Below, piece by piece: positions 33,761 to 42,728 of a stretch of 64,000 nt of DNA. The notes below the pieces were generated by a model. It did no database searches, was not told the origin of the DNA, and saw only the letters and a list, made by a program, of their open reading frames with translations. The stretch covers positions 1 to 64,000 of the forward strand of contig DASVQC010000070.1 of NCBI GenBank assembly GCA_036389335.1. Direction: 5' to 3'. This DNA is from JAIVGV01 sp036389335. Lineage in GTDB: Bacteria; Acidobacteriota; Blastocatellia; Pyrinomonadales; Pyrinomonadaceae. The translations under genes and the position numbers were made by a program. How positions within the stretch are numbered: position 1 is the stretch's first letter; the number at the start of each line of letters is the position of its first letter.

Positions 33761-34363
33761 TCAGACCGAAGTGAGCAGCAGGTAGACGCCGCCCGCGCCG
33801 CCCGCCACGGCGAACCAGAAGACCAGCTCCTGCGCCCACGCGCTGCGGCGCGCGAAGTGCGAGGCCGCAAACCCCTCGCGCGCGTAGACCATCGCCGCGT
33901 GCGCCATCCAGACGCCGAAGAAGACGAGCGCGGCGGCGAGCAGCGCGAGCGGGAAGAGGAAGACGACGTAGTGCGCGCACACGAGCATGAGCAGCACGAG
34001 CCCGAGGAAGACGCAGAGCGCCGCGCCCGCCACGCGGCCCCACAGGGCGTCGGCCTGCGCCGCGGGAGTTCGGGCGGGCGTGAACTCTCCGCGCTCGAAG
34101 CTTTCGGCGGCGGTCGCGCCAGCCGCGTCGCCATCGCGCGTCGGGCGCGGCGGGGCGCGGCGTCGCGCGTCGTAAGCCTCGCGCGCGGCGTCGTCGCCGA
34201 GCACGCGGTAGGCTTCGTTGAGGTCTTTCATCCCCTCTTCGCTGCCGCCGCGGTCGGGGTGGCGCTCGGCGGCGAGCCGCTTGTAGCGGCGCACGATCTC
34301 TTCGCGCGTCTCGTCGCCGCGCGCGCCGAGCAGATCGTAGTAGTCCTTTTCGCCCCCCGCCAA
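33761..34363 (-). CDS. J-domain membrane protein
   Basis: The protein has about 200 residues. An N-terminal J domain (about 7-66) with the HPD signature (35-37, AERHPDRGG) and the NEAYRVLGD helix precedes a Pro/Ala linker and three or four hydrophobic segments after about 115. It should stimulate a DnaK-type chaperone at the membrane. No ATG fits. The proposed start is TTG at 34363, directly after AAGGTGAG; translation from further upstream would add an arginine-rich, unconserved tail. The VOC gene follows directly. Confidence 0.8.
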   Translation of the reverse strand: MAGGEKDYYDLLGARGDETREEIVRRYKRLAAERHPDRGGSEEGMKDLNEAYRVLGDDAAREAYDARRRAPPRPTRDGDAAGATAAESFERGEFTPARTPAAQADALWGRVAGAALCVFLGLVLLMLVCAHYVVFLFPLALLAAALVFFGVWMAHAAMVYAREGFAASHFARRSAWAQELVFWFAVAGGAGGVYLLLTSV

Positions 34364-34553
34364 CGCCTCACCTTCGCGTGAAAAAAAGTGCCCGCTTCCG
34401 CGCAATACTACCCGCCGCGCCGCGATCTTTCCAGACCCCTCGCCGCATCGGCCCGCGCCCGGACCTCGCGCGCGACGCCGCGCCTTTGTGATAACCTTGC
34501 GCCGCGCTTTACCAAAAATCATTTCTCGAAGGGGCGGAGGTTTTCGCGGGGGC

Positions 34554-34910
34554 ATGGCTTTGCAGTTCGCGCCGGGCGACGATCTCATCTTCCAGCTTGA
34601 GAGCGGCTACGGGCTGCTGCGCGTCGTCGCGGTCGAGGAGCGCGGCGGCGAGGCGATCTGGCACCTCACCGCGTACGAAGACCTCTTCCCCGACGTGGAG
34701 TCGGCGGAGGCCGCGCTCGCCGACCCGTCGCGGCTCGCCACGCGCGCCCCGCACCTCGCGCTCACCGACCGCGCGCTCGCCAAGACGCCCGCCGCGCGGC
34801 TCGGCAACCGCCCCGTCCGCGAAGAAGAGCTTGCGCCGCTGCGCGAGTGGCGGGAGCGCGGCGGCGAGCCGTCGCAGCGCTCGGCCCTGCTGCTGCTCGG
34901 ACTGCGCTGA
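34554..34910 (+). CDS. Small cytoplasmic protein of unknown function
   Basis: The protein has 118 residues. An FAPGDDLIFQLESGYGLLRV strand pair and WHLTAYEDLFPDVESAEAAL are followed by charged helices ending in SALLLLGLR. The first half looks like a small beta-barrel. No family is recognised, and no cysteine or catalytic motif is apparent. The ATG at 34554 with a G-rich site upstream is chosen over an ATG at 34488, because the longer version adds a basic, unconserved extension. It reads divergently from the J-domain gene and precedes the M1 peptidase gene by 86 bp. Confidence 0.7.
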   Translation: MALQFAPGDDLIFQLESGYGLLRVVAVEERGGEAIWHLTAYEDLFPDVESAEAALADPSRLATRAPHLALTDRALAKTPAARLGNRPVREEELAPLREWRERGGEPSQRSALLLLGLR

Positions 34911-34996
34911 TCGGTCGCGGGGTTGAACCCGACGCGCGGCCAACCTCGTCCCGCGCGAAAAGACGTGCCGGCTGATTGTCGCGCGGGGGGATGTCG

Positions 34997-36724
34997 ATGA
35001 GAGACGCGCTGGCAAAACTTTCGACCGCGTTTTTGATCGTGCCGCGGCGGCGCGCTTTCGTCGCCGCGCTCGCGCTCGCCGCGTCGCTCCAGTCGGTCGC
35101 ACTCGCGGAGCGGCGCGAGCGGCTGGTCGAAGGGTGGCGGCCCGTCCACTACGAAGTCACGCTGGCGTTCGACGACGCGCTGTCGGAAGTGACGCGCGCG
35201 GAGGCGGCGATCACCGTGCTCGTCCTGCGCGACGGCGTGGGCGTCGTCGATCTCGACTTCGGCGAGATGCCCGTGGACGGCGTGAGCGTGGGCGGTCGCG
35301 CCGCGGGCTACGAGCGCCCGCCGGGCCGCCTCAACGTCCGGCTCCCGCGCGCGGCGCGGCGCGGCGAGCGGTTCGTCGTCACGGTCAAGTACCACGGTCG
35401 CCCGAAGGACGGGCTCGTCCTGACGAAGGACAAGGACGGCAACCCCTCCGCGACGGGCGACAACTGGCCCGACCGCGTGCACCACTGGATACCGTCGCTC
35501 GATCACCCCTCGGCGAAGGCGAGCGTGACGTTCAGCATCACGACGCCGCCCGGCGTGGTCGCCGTCGCCAACGGCAGGCTCGTCGGCGTGGGCGACGGCA
35601 CGCGCGAGACCAACTGGCTCTACGTCGAGCCGCGCCCGATCCCGCCCTACTGCATGATCGTCGCCGTCGGGCACGACGAGATTATCGAGCCGCGCACGCC
35701 GGTCTCGCGGCGGATCGCGCCGCTCGTCTACTACGTCGCGCCTTCGGAGCGGGCCTTCGCCGAGAAGGGCTTCGCCGCCGCGCCGCCGTCGCTCGCGCTG
35801 TTCAGCCGCCTCGTCGCCCCGTACCCTTACGAGAAACTCGCGCACGTCGTCGGCGCGACCCGCTTCGGCGGGATGGAGAACTCCGGCGCCATCGTTTACA
35901 CGAGCACGCTCTTCGACGCGCGCCCGAACGAGCCCGTGAGCGCGAGGTTCGGCATCCGCCGCGGGCTCGTCGAGGTCGTGGCGCACGAGACGGCGCACCA
36001 GTGGTTCGGCGACGCCGTGACGCCCGCCACGTGGGCCGACCTGTGGCTGAGTGAGGGCTTCGCCACCTACTTCGCCGGCCTCTTCGTCGAGCGCGAAGAG
36101 GGCGCGGCGGTGTTCCGCGATTACATGAGCCGCGCGGCGGACAGCTACCTGCGCTACGAGAAGACGCGCCGCGCCCCCGTCCATGATCGCGACACCGAAG
36201 ACCTGAACAAGCTGCTCAACGCGAACAACTACCAGAAGGGCGCGTGGGTCTTGCACACGCTGCGCGCGCGGCTCGGCGACGCGGCCTTCTTCCGCGGCAT
36301 ACGCGCCTACTACCGCGCGCACAAGGACGGGAACGCGACGACGGAAGATTTGCGCGCGGCTTTGGAGCGCGCCTCCGGCGCGAGCCTGAGGGAGTTCTTT
36401 TCGAGCTGGGTTTACGGGAGCGGCCACCCCGTCTACTCGGCGTCGTGGGCGTGGCGCGGGCGCGGCGCGCGCGGCGGCGGGGCCGCCACGCTCACGCTCG
36501 CGCAGACGCAAGGCGGCGGGCCGTTCCTGACCGCCGTCCCCGTAGAGATCGTCACGGAGGGCGGGGGCGTGCGACGCCTGCTGGTGCGACCGACGGGCAG
36601 GGAGACTCACGTGATCGTCCCGCTCGCGCGCCGCCCCGTCGAGTTGAGGATCGATCCGGGCGGGACGATCCTGAAAGAGGTCGTGAGCGCGACGGAGCGT
36701 AAGGCGGTAGCGGCTTCGAGATGA
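34997..36724 (+). CDS. Secreted M1 family metalloaminopeptidase
   Basis: The protein has 575 residues. A signal-type hydrophobic segment (about 20-37) is followed by the M1 N-terminal beta domain and catalytic domain. The aminopeptidase motif GGMENSG (291-297) recognises the substrate N-terminus. The zinc site is H330-E331-H334 in VVAHETAHQWFG with the distal ligand E353 in LWLSEGFATYF. It ends after the thermolysin-like domain and a helical part, shorter than full-length PepN. The ATG at 34997 is preferred because a GGGGGG site lies seven bases upstream; ATG 34991 and TTG 34976 are alternatives. Confidence 0.92.
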   Translation: MRDALAKLSTAFLIVPRRRAFVAALALAASLQSVALAERRERLVEGWRPVHYEVTLAFDDALSEVTRAEAAITVLVLRDGVGVVDLDFGEMPVDGVSVGGRAAGYERPPGRLNVRLPRAARRGERFVVTVKYHGRPKDGLVLTKDKDGNPSATGDNWPDRVHHWIPSLDHPSAKASVTFSITTPPGVVAVANGRLVGVGDGTRETNWLYVEPRPIPPYCMIVAVGHDEIIEPRTPVSRRIAPLVYYVAPSERAFAEKGFAAAPPSLALFSRLVAPYPYEKLAHVVGATRFGGMENSGAIVYTSTLFDARPNEPVSARFGIRRGLVEVVAHETAHQWFGDAVTPATWADLWLSEGFATYFAGLFVEREEGAAVFRDYMSRAADSYLRYEKTRRAPVHDRDTEDLNKLLNANNYQKGAWVLHTLRARLGDAAFFRGIRAYYRAHKDGNATTEDLRAALERASGASLREFFSSWVYGSGHPVYSASWAWRGRGARGGGAATLTLAQTQGGGPFLTAVPVEIVTEGGGVRRLLVRPTGRETHVIVPLARRPVELRIDPGGTILKEVVSATERKAVAASR

Positions 36725-36747
36725 GTCGAGAGCGGCGAGGCGCACGC

Positions 36748-36852
36748 AGGACTCACCGCGGGGGCGCAGAGTTAACGCAGAGGGGCGCGGAGAGTTGGAA
36801 TAGTTTTACTCCGCGTTAACTCCGCGCGATCTCCGCGCCCCCGCGGTGAAGT
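36748..36852. repeat. Inverted tandem-unit element, GC-rich CGCAGAG variant
   Basis: The left arm is ACTCACCGCGGGGGCGCAGA followed by GTTAACGCAGAGGGGCGCGGAG. The right arm is CTCCGCGTTAACTCCGCGCG followed by ATCTCCGCGCCCCCGCGGTGA. The centre is about 20 bp. It lies 3' of the M1 peptidase gene. Confidence 0.8.
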
Positions 36853-36940
36853 TTTATCCGCAGGTTTATCCCGGCGTCCCGAAGGGCACAGCGCACTCGG
36901 CGGAGTTCAGGATCGTCCGCCGCGCGTCACGAACTTTTTT

Positions 36941-37096
36941 CTACAAAGACCTGCCGCCCTGCTGACGCTCCAGATCGGCGTCCACCGTCTCCTCGTCGCC
37001 CTCCGCCGTGCCGGGCGTGCGGCCCGGATCGCCCGTCCCACCCTGCGTGCCGCCCTCATCGCCGGAGCCCCGCCCTTCCTTATCCTGATCCGCCAT
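36941..37096 (-). CDS. Small acidic, Gly-rich protein (51 aa), unknown
   Basis: The frame starts MADQDKEGRGSGDEGGTQGG, continues through a Gly/Thr/Pro-rich segment and ends LERQQGGRSL. It is hydrophilic and probably disordered. The ribosome site GAGGGGGGAGAG lies directly upstream of the ATG at 37096, which is the best evidence that it is real. No family is recognised. It sits in an otherwise gene-free stretch between the M1 peptidase and MarR genes. Confidence 0.55.
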   Translation of the reverse strand: MADQDKEGRGSGDEGGTQGGTGDPGRTPGTAEGDEETVDADLERQQGGRSL

Positions 37097-37207
37097 TCGT
37101 CTCTCCCCCCTCTGACTTTTTATGCTTGCCGCCGATCAGAGACGACTCTAGCACTGTCGCGGTCGCCGGGCACGGCAACGGCGTCGAACCGGAAAGAGAA
37201 CAATTTA

Positions 37208-37244
37208 GTTAAGTACTTGACAATTAATCCCCGTAATGTACGCT
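37208..37244 (+). promoter_or_regulatory. Promoter and candidate MarR operator
   Basis: TTGACA (37217-37222) is a perfect -35 hexamer in an AT-rich patch that stands out from the surrounding DNA. TACGCT (37239-37244), 16 bp on, is a weak -10. The palindrome AAGTACTT overlaps the -35, inside an imperfect AGTTAAGTACTTGACAATTAA segment. MarR proteins usually bind such inverted repeats over their own promoter, so autorepression of the efflux operon is likely. Confidence 0.5.
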
Positions 37245-37253
37245 GGGATGAGC

Positions 37254-37796
37254 ATGGCGACGTCAAAGAGCAGGCCGGGCGGCGCGGCGGACAAGCGCGA
37301 GAGCCACTACCTGAGCCGGATGCGGCACCACGGCGGCAAGTACGCGGAGTTCCACCGCCCGTCGGTCGAGCTGCTCTTCAACCTGATCTACACCTGCGAC
37401 GTGATTCAGGCGCACGTCGCGCGCCGGATGGAGGCGCACAAGCTGTCGCTGGGCGCGTTCAACGCGCTGATGATCCTGAGCCGCTTCGAGGCCGAGGGCT
37501 GCCCGATGCACGAGCTGGGCGAGCTGCTGCTCGTGAGCCGCGCCAACGTCACCGGGCTCATCGACTGTCTGGAGAAGCGCGGGATGGTCGAGCGCGTCGC
37601 CGCGCCCGCCGACCGCCGCGTGCGGCTCGTGCGCCTGACGGCAGCCGGGCGCGAGTTCCTCGAAGGGATACTGCCGGATCACTACGCGCGCGTGCGCGCC
37701 CTGCTCAAGGGGGTCAGCAACAGCGACAAGGCGGCGCTCAGCCGCCTGCTGACGAAGCTGCGGCACAACGTGCTGGACGCGGTCGGGCAGAAGTAA
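37254..37796 (+). CDS. MarR family transcriptional regulator
   Basis: The protein has 180 residues with a winged helix-turn-helix. Dimerisation helices at both ends flank LSLGAFNALMILSRFEAEGC, the recognition helix region VSRANVTGLIDCLEKRGMVERV, and the wing PADRRVRLVRLTAAG. MarR repressors respond to phenolic or drug ligands. It heads the tolC-emrA-emrB gene set on the same strand, which makes it the probable local repressor of this efflux pump. Three in-frame ATGs (37236, 37248, 37254) are possible; the last is chosen because of the promoter position and a GGGATGAG stretch before it. Confidence 0.88.
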   Translation: MATSKSRPGGAADKRESHYLSRMRHHGGKYAEFHRPSVELLFNLIYTCDVIQAHVARRMEAHKLSLGAFNALMILSRFEAEGCPMHELGELLLVSRANVTGLIDCLEKRGMVERVAAPADRRVRLVRLTAAGREFLEGILPDHYARVRALLKGVSNSDKAALSRLLTKLRHNVLDAVGQK

Positions 37797-37832
37797 CTTC
37801 GCGGGGTCGGTCGGGCGATCAAGGGAGCGGTC

Positions 37833-39413
37833 GTGAGAGTCATCAGTTCAAGTTTCTTACTCGTCTTTATACTTAGCACGGGGCTGACGGTCGGAGCGCG
37901 GCAGCAGCCCGCCTCGACGCAGACGCCCGCGCCGGGCCAGCCTCAGAGCGGCACCCAGAGCGGCAACGGCCAGCAGACGAACCCCTCGAATCAGGGCGCG
38001 GCGCGGCGCGGTCAGACGCCCGCTCAAACCGGCGCGGGCGAGCCGTCGGTCTCGACGCCGGGCGCGGGCGTGCGCGGCGCGGGCGGCGCGCCCGAGGGGG
38101 CGAACGGGCTCGGCCTCGGCCCGCGCCTCCCCGGCGCGGCGAAGGTGGCGGCGAACGCGCCGCAGACGCTGAGCCTCGCCGACGCCGTCCGGCTCGCCGT
38201 CGAGAACAACCTCTCGACGCTCCGCGCGCGCGAGCGCACGCGCGAGGCCGAAGGGCTCAAGACCGAATCACGCGCGGCCCTGCTGCCGAACGTCTCGGCG
38301 GCGGCCTATCAGGCGAGCGTGACGCAGAACCTCGCCGCGCTCGGCTTCCAGCCCGGCACGTTCCCCGGCATCACCAACACCTTCATCGGCCCCTTCAACA
38401 ACTTCGACGCGCGCGTGCGACTCGCGCAGTCGATCTTCGATCTCGCGGCCATCCGCAACTACCGCGCCGGGCGCGCGGGCGTGCGCGTCGCCGAGGCCGA
38501 GGAGAGGCTGGCGCGCGAGCAGGTGGCGGGCGGCACGGCGCTCACCTACCTCGAAGCCCTGCGCGCCGAGCGCGGGGTGGCGGCGGCGCGCGCCAACGTC
38601 GAGCTGGCCGAGGCGCTTTTGAAGCTCGCGCGCGATCAGCGGGACGCGGGCGTGGCGACGGGCGTTGACGTGACGCGCGCCGAGACGCGGCTCTCGCAGG
38701 AGCAGTTGCGCCTCGCGCAGTCGCAGTTCTCTTCCGAGCGCGCGCGCCTGAACTTGCAGCGCGTCGTCGGCCTGCCGCTCGAAAGCCCTTTGACGCTGAC
38801 CGATCAGCTCCGCTTCACCGACGACGCGGTGCCCTCCGCCGAGGCGGCGGTCGCGCAGGCCGCCGAGAACCGTCCCGAAGTCCGCATCGCGGAAGAGCAG
38901 ATCAGGGTGAGCGAGCTGGAGCGCAAGTCGATCGGCGCGGAGCAACTGCCGTCGCTCGCCTTCGTCGGCGACTACGGCGTGAGCGGCATCACGCCGACCG
39001 ACACGGCGCTGCCGACGCGGCGTGCGGCAATCCAGTTAAACGTCCCCGTCTTCAACGGCGGGCTGACGCGCGGGCGCATGGCCGTCGCGGCGAGCCGCGC
39101 CCGTCAGGCGGAGTTGGAGTTGGGCAACGTGCGCGGGCAGGTCGAGGAGGACGTGCGGCTGTCGCTGTCGGCGCTCAGAACCGCGGCGGCGCAGGTGCGC
39201 GCGGCGGACGAGAGCGTGCGCCTCGCGGAGCGGGAGCTTGAGATGGCGCGCGACCGCTTCCGCGCGGGCGTGGCGGACAACCTCGAAGTCGTCAGCGCGC
39301 AGACCTCTCTCGCCGACTCGCGCGAGGCGCAGGTTCAGGCGCTCGCCGTCTACAACGCCGCGCGGCTGAACCTCGCCGCCTCCCTCGGTCGCGCGGAGCA
39401 GTTCCGCTGGTGA
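37833..39413 (+). CDS. TolC family outer membrane efflux protein
   Basis: The protein has 526 residues. The signal peptide ends near GARQ. A Gln/Gly/Pro-rich linker (about 25-100) precedes two outer-membrane-efflux repeats (about 110-305 and 320-520), with long helices rich in Ala, Glu and Arg, such as LARDQRDAGVATGVDVTRAE and RFRAGVADNLEVVSAQTSLA. TolC trimers form the outer-membrane exit duct of tripartite pumps. The start is GTG at 37833 with AAGGGAG upstream. It lies 36 bp after the MarR gene and before the EmrA/EmrB homologues, completing a tripartite system. Confidence 0.92.
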   Translation: MRVISSSFLLVFILSTGLTVGARQQPASTQTPAPGQPQSGTQSGNGQQTNPSNQGAARRGQTPAQTGAGEPSVSTPGAGVRGAGGAPEGANGLGLGPRLPGAAKVAANAPQTLSLADAVRLAVENNLSTLRARERTREAEGLKTESRAALLPNVSAAAYQASVTQNLAALGFQPGTFPGITNTFIGPFNNFDARVRLAQSIFDLAAIRNYRAGRAGVRVAEAEERLAREQVAGGTALTYLEALRAERGVAAARANVELAEALLKLARDQRDAGVATGVDVTRAETRLSQEQLRLAQSQFSSERARLNLQRVVGLPLESPLTLTDQLRFTDDAVPSAEAAVAQAAENRPEVRIAEEQIRVSELERKSIGAEQLPSLAFVGDYGVSGITPTDTALPTRRAAIQLNVPVFNGGLTRGRMAVAASRARQAELELGNVRGQVEEDVRLSLSALRTAAAQVRAADESVRLAERELEMARDRFRAGVADNLEVVSAQTSLADSREAQVQALAVYNAARLNLAASLGRAEQFRW

Positions 39414-39549
39414 GCGGCGCGACGTTTTTTTAAGCTTGGCGAGTCGGGACTGTTTTGAGTTTCAAAGGTCAATCTTGGGAAACAATTTCGGTGTAAACGA
39501 TCCGCAAGGTTAGACGGCCTGCGGGTGTTCGATTTAGCGGGGGTAGCAA

Positions 39550-41046
39550 ATGGCGGAAGTGTTAGATCAAGAGGTGAGGGACGAGGCGCGGCGCGACGCG
39601 CGCAACGGCACGCGCGAGGCCGCGAAGACCGTTGCGGCTGGCGCGGCGGACGCGGAAGAGTCTCGGCCCGAAGAAGCGACGACCGGGTCGCGCACTATCG
39701 AAGCGGCGGACGAGGAGGGGGGCGGGGCGAACAGGCCGTCGAAGGCGAGTCGCCTCCGAAAGCGTCGGACGTTTTTGATCGCCGGGGCGGTCGTGCTCTT
39801 AGTCGCCGCCGTCTTCGGCGTCCGCTACTGGCTCTACGCGCGCGCGCACGAGACGACCGACGACGCCTTCATCGACGGGCGCGTCGTGCAGATCAGCCCG
39901 AAGGTCTCCGGCTACGTGGCGAAGGTTTACGTCAAGAGCAATCAGGCGGTGAAGGAAGGCGACCTCATCGCCGAGATCGACCCGCGCGACTTCGAGGCGA
40001 AGCTCGAACAGGCGCGCGCGGCGCTCGCCGCGGGCGAGGCCCGTCTGCGCGAGGCGCGCACGGGCGTGGAGCTCGCGCGCGCCTCGACGCGCGCGAGCGC
40101 GCAGCAGGCACAGGCGACCGTCAGGCAGGCGCAGACGGGCGTCGAGTCGCAGCGCGCCGCGGCTGCCGCCGAGCGCGCGCGCATCGCGCAGGCCGGCGCG
40201 GGCGTCGCGACGGCGCAGGCGAACGTGGCGCAGGCGCGCTCGCAGCTCGCGGCGGCGGAGGCCGAGGCGACGCGCGCGGGCGCTGACGTCGGGCGCTACC
40301 AAGAGCTTTTCTCGAAGGACGAGATTTCCAGACAGCGGCTCGATCAGGCCGTCGCCGCGGCGCGCACGGCTGACGCGCAGGTCGCGGCGGCGCGCGGTCG
40401 CGTCGCTGCCGCCGAGGCGCAGGTGAGCGAGGCGCGCGCGGCGCAGGCGACCGCCGCGGAGAACGCGCGGCGCGCGCAGTCGCAGGTCGGCGGGGCGCAG
40501 GCGGGCGTGGGCGAGGCTCTGGGCCGTCTCGCGCAGGCCAACACCGCGCCGCAGCAGGTGGCCGTCAGTCAGGCGCAGGCCGAGACGGCGGGCGCGGGCC
40601 TTGAGCAGTTGCGCGCGGCGGTCGCGCAGGCCGAGCTGGAACTCTCCTACACGAAGATTCGCGCGCCGGAGGCGGGGCGCGTGACGAACAAGTCGATTGA
40701 AGAGGGCGCGCTCGTGCAGGTCGGGCAGCCTTTGATGGCGGTCGTCACGGGAGAGGTCTGGGTGACGGCGAACTACAAGGAGAGCCAGATCGGACGGATG
40801 CGCGTCGGCCAGCCCGTCGAGCTGGTGGTCGACGCCTACCCGGACAAGACTTTCCGCGGTCACGTCGAGAGCCTACAGGCGGGGACGGGGTCGCGCTTCA
40901 GCATGATGCCCGCCGAGAACGCGACCGGCAACTACGTCAAGGTCGTGCAGCGCGTGCCCGTCAAGATCGTCTTCGACGAGCAGCCCGACGCGGAGCACAT
41001 GCTCGCGCCCGGAATGTCGGTCGAGCCGGAGGTCGCGATCAAATGA
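39550..41046 (+). CDS. HlyD/EmrA-type periplasmic adaptor
   Basis: The protein has 498 residues. An acidic cytoplasmic N-terminus (1-75) and one membrane helix (about 77-97) lead to a split biotinyl-lipoyl domain (GRVVQISPKVSGYVAKVYVK and the later TKIRAPEAGRVTNKSIEEG). An unusually long coiled-coil hairpin (about 150-360, mostly Ala/Gln/Arg) lies between, and a beta-barrel ends the protein. It links the inner-membrane transporter to TolC. The coiled coil is longer than in E. coli EmrA, so the periplasmic reach may be larger. Its stop overlaps the start of the transporter gene by four bases. Confidence 0.92.
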   Translation: MAEVLDQEVRDEARRDARNGTREAAKTVAAGAADAEESRPEEATTGSRTIEAADEEGGGANRPSKASRLRKRRTFLIAGAVVLLVAAVFGVRYWLYARAHETTDDAFIDGRVVQISPKVSGYVAKVYVKSNQAVKEGDLIAEIDPRDFEAKLEQARAALAAGEARLREARTGVELARASTRASAQQAQATVRQAQTGVESQRAAAAAERARIAQAGAGVATAQANVAQARSQLAAAEAEATRAGADVGRYQELFSKDEISRQRLDQAVAAARTADAQVAAARGRVAAAEAQVSEARAAQATAAENARRAQSQVGGAQAGVGEALGRLAQANTAPQQVAVSQAQAETAGAGLEQLRAAVAQAELELSYTKIRAPEAGRVTNKSIEEGALVQVGQPLMAVVTGEVWVTANYKESQIGRMRVGQPVELVVDAYPDKTFRGHVESLQAGTGSRFSMMPAENATGNYVKVVQRVPVKIVFDEQPDAEHMLAPGMSVEPEVAIK

Positions 41047-42704
41047 GCGAGGCGGTCGCCGGGCGCGCGGGCGGCCTGGCCCCCGCGCGCGGTGGGGCGG
41101 GCGGCGGCGCGCCGTCGCGCGCGGGGACGCCCGCGCCGCAGCCCGCGCAGGTGTGGACGCCGAGCCACAGCCCTTGGCTCATCGCGGCGTCGGTGATGCT
41201 CGCGACCTTCATGGAGGTGCTCGACACCTCGGTGGCGAACGTCGCGCTGCCGCACATCTCCGGCAACCTCTCGGCGACGCCCGAAGAATCCACGTGGGTC
41301 TTGACGAGCTACCTCGTCTCGAACGCGATCATCCTGCCGACGACCAACTGGCTCTCGCGCTTCTTCGGTCGCAAGCGGTTCCTCATCGCCTGCATCGTCA
41401 TCTTCACGCTCTCGTCCGCCCTGTGCGGCGCGGCGACGACGCTCGGCTTCCTCGTCTTCGCGCGCATCCTTCAGGGCGCGGGCGGGGGCGCGCTCCAGCC
41501 CATCGCGCAGTCGGTGCTGTTAGAGAGCTTCCCGCCCGCCAAGCGCGGCGCGGCGATGGCGGTCTTCGGCATGGGGATCGTCGTCGCGCCGATCATCGGG
41601 CCGACGCTCGGCGGCTGGATCACGGACAACTACTCTTGGCGGTGGATCTTCTACATCAACGTGCCGGTGGGCGTCCTCGCCGTGCTGATGACGCGCGCGT
41701 TCGTCGAAGACCCGCCCTACATACGCGACCAGAAGCCGGGGCGCATCGACTACATCGGCTTCGGCCTGATGGCGGTCGGGCTGGCCGCGCTCCAACTCGT
41801 CTTGGACAAGGGGCAGGAGGCCGACTGGTTCGAGTCGTCGCTCATCCTCTGGGCGACGGTCTTCTCGGCGGCCACGCTCGTCGCCTTCGTCGTCTGGGAG
41901 CTGCGCGTCGAGGAGCCGATCATCAACCTGCGGATCATGCTCAACCGCAACTTCGCGGTCGGCACGCTCCTGATGACCATCGTCGGCGTCGTGCTCTACG
42001 GCACCATCGCGCTCCTGCCGCTGTTCCTCCAGACGATGCTCGGCTACCCGGCGGTGCAGAGCGGCATGGCGGTGAGCCCGCGCGGCATCGGGTCGATCAT
42101 CTCGATGGTGATCATCGGGCGCTTGGTGGGCAAGATCGACAGCCGCTACCTGATCCTCTTCGGCTTCGTCGTGCTCACCTACTCGACGTGGATGTTCAGC
42201 GACATCAACCTGCAAATCTCGATGGGGAGCATCGTCGTGCCGAGCGTCATCAGCGGGCTCGCGATGGGCTTCGTCTTCGTGCCGCTGACCACGACCGCGA
42301 TGGGCACGCTCCCGAACGAGCAGATCGGCAACGCCTCCGGCGTCTTCAACCTCATGCGCAACACCGGCGGCTCGATCGGCATCGCCGCGATGACGACCCT
42401 GCTCGCGCGCGGCGCGCAGGTTCATCAGGCGGCGCTCGCCGCGAACATCAACCCGTATAACCCGGTCGTGCAGGAGCGGATGCGGCAGATCACGGGCGCG
42501 ATGACGGCGCGCTCCGGGTCGGCGACGGTCGGCGCGCGGCAGGCGATGGGCACGGTCTACGGGATGATGCTGAGGCAGTCGATGGTGCTATCCTACATCG
42601 ACAATTTTCGGCTGCTCGCGTTCCTGTGCGCGCTCTGCATCCCGGCGACGTTTCTGTTCAAGCGCGTCCGCGCGCGCAAGGGCGCGGCGGCGGCGGTTCA
42701 CTAA
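41043..42704 (+). CDS. DHA2 family drug:H+ antiporter (EmrB/QacA type)
   Basis: The protein has 553 residues with 14 transmembrane helices after a 40-residue Gly/Ala-rich tail. Signatures are LDTSVANVALPHISGNL in TM1, the motif-A-like loop LSRFFGRKRFLI between TM2 and TM3, and FGMGIVVAPIIGPTLGGWI (motif C of antiporters). EmrB-type pumps export lipophilic drugs and uncouplers using the proton gradient. Together with the adjacent adaptor and TolC it forms a full tripartite pump. Translational coupling with the adaptor is suggested by the ATGA overlap. Confidence 0.93.
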   Translation: MSEAVAGRAGGLAPARGGAGGGAPSRAGTPAPQPAQVWTPSHSPWLIAASVMLATFMEVLDTSVANVALPHISGNLSATPEESTWVLTSYLVSNAIILPTTNWLSRFFGRKRFLIACIVIFTLSSALCGAATTLGFLVFARILQGAGGGALQPIAQSVLLESFPPAKRGAAMAVFGMGIVVAPIIGPTLGGWITDNYSWRWIFYINVPVGVLAVLMTRAFVEDPPYIRDQKPGRIDYIGFGLMAVGLAALQLVLDKGQEADWFESSLILWATVFSAATLVAFVVWELRVEEPIINLRIMLNRNFAVGTLLMTIVGVVLYGTIALLPLFLQTMLGYPAVQSGMAVSPRGIGSIISMVIIGRLVGKIDSRYLILFGFVVLTYSTWMFSDINLQISMGSIVVPSVISGLAMGFVFVPLTTTAMGTLPNEQIGNASGVFNLMRNTGGSIGIAAMTTLLARGAQVHQAALAANINPYNPVVQERMRQITGAMTARSGSATVGARQAMGTVYGMMLRQSMVLSYIDNFRLLAFLCALCIPATFLFKRVRARKGAAAAVH

Positions 42705-42728
42705 AACCGGCTTTCATCAGGCCCTCGA

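Noticed and set aside
34607..36745. Long minus-strand frame opposite the M1 peptidase
   Set aside because: No family features and low-complexity composition; the plus-strand frame has the HExxH zinc site.
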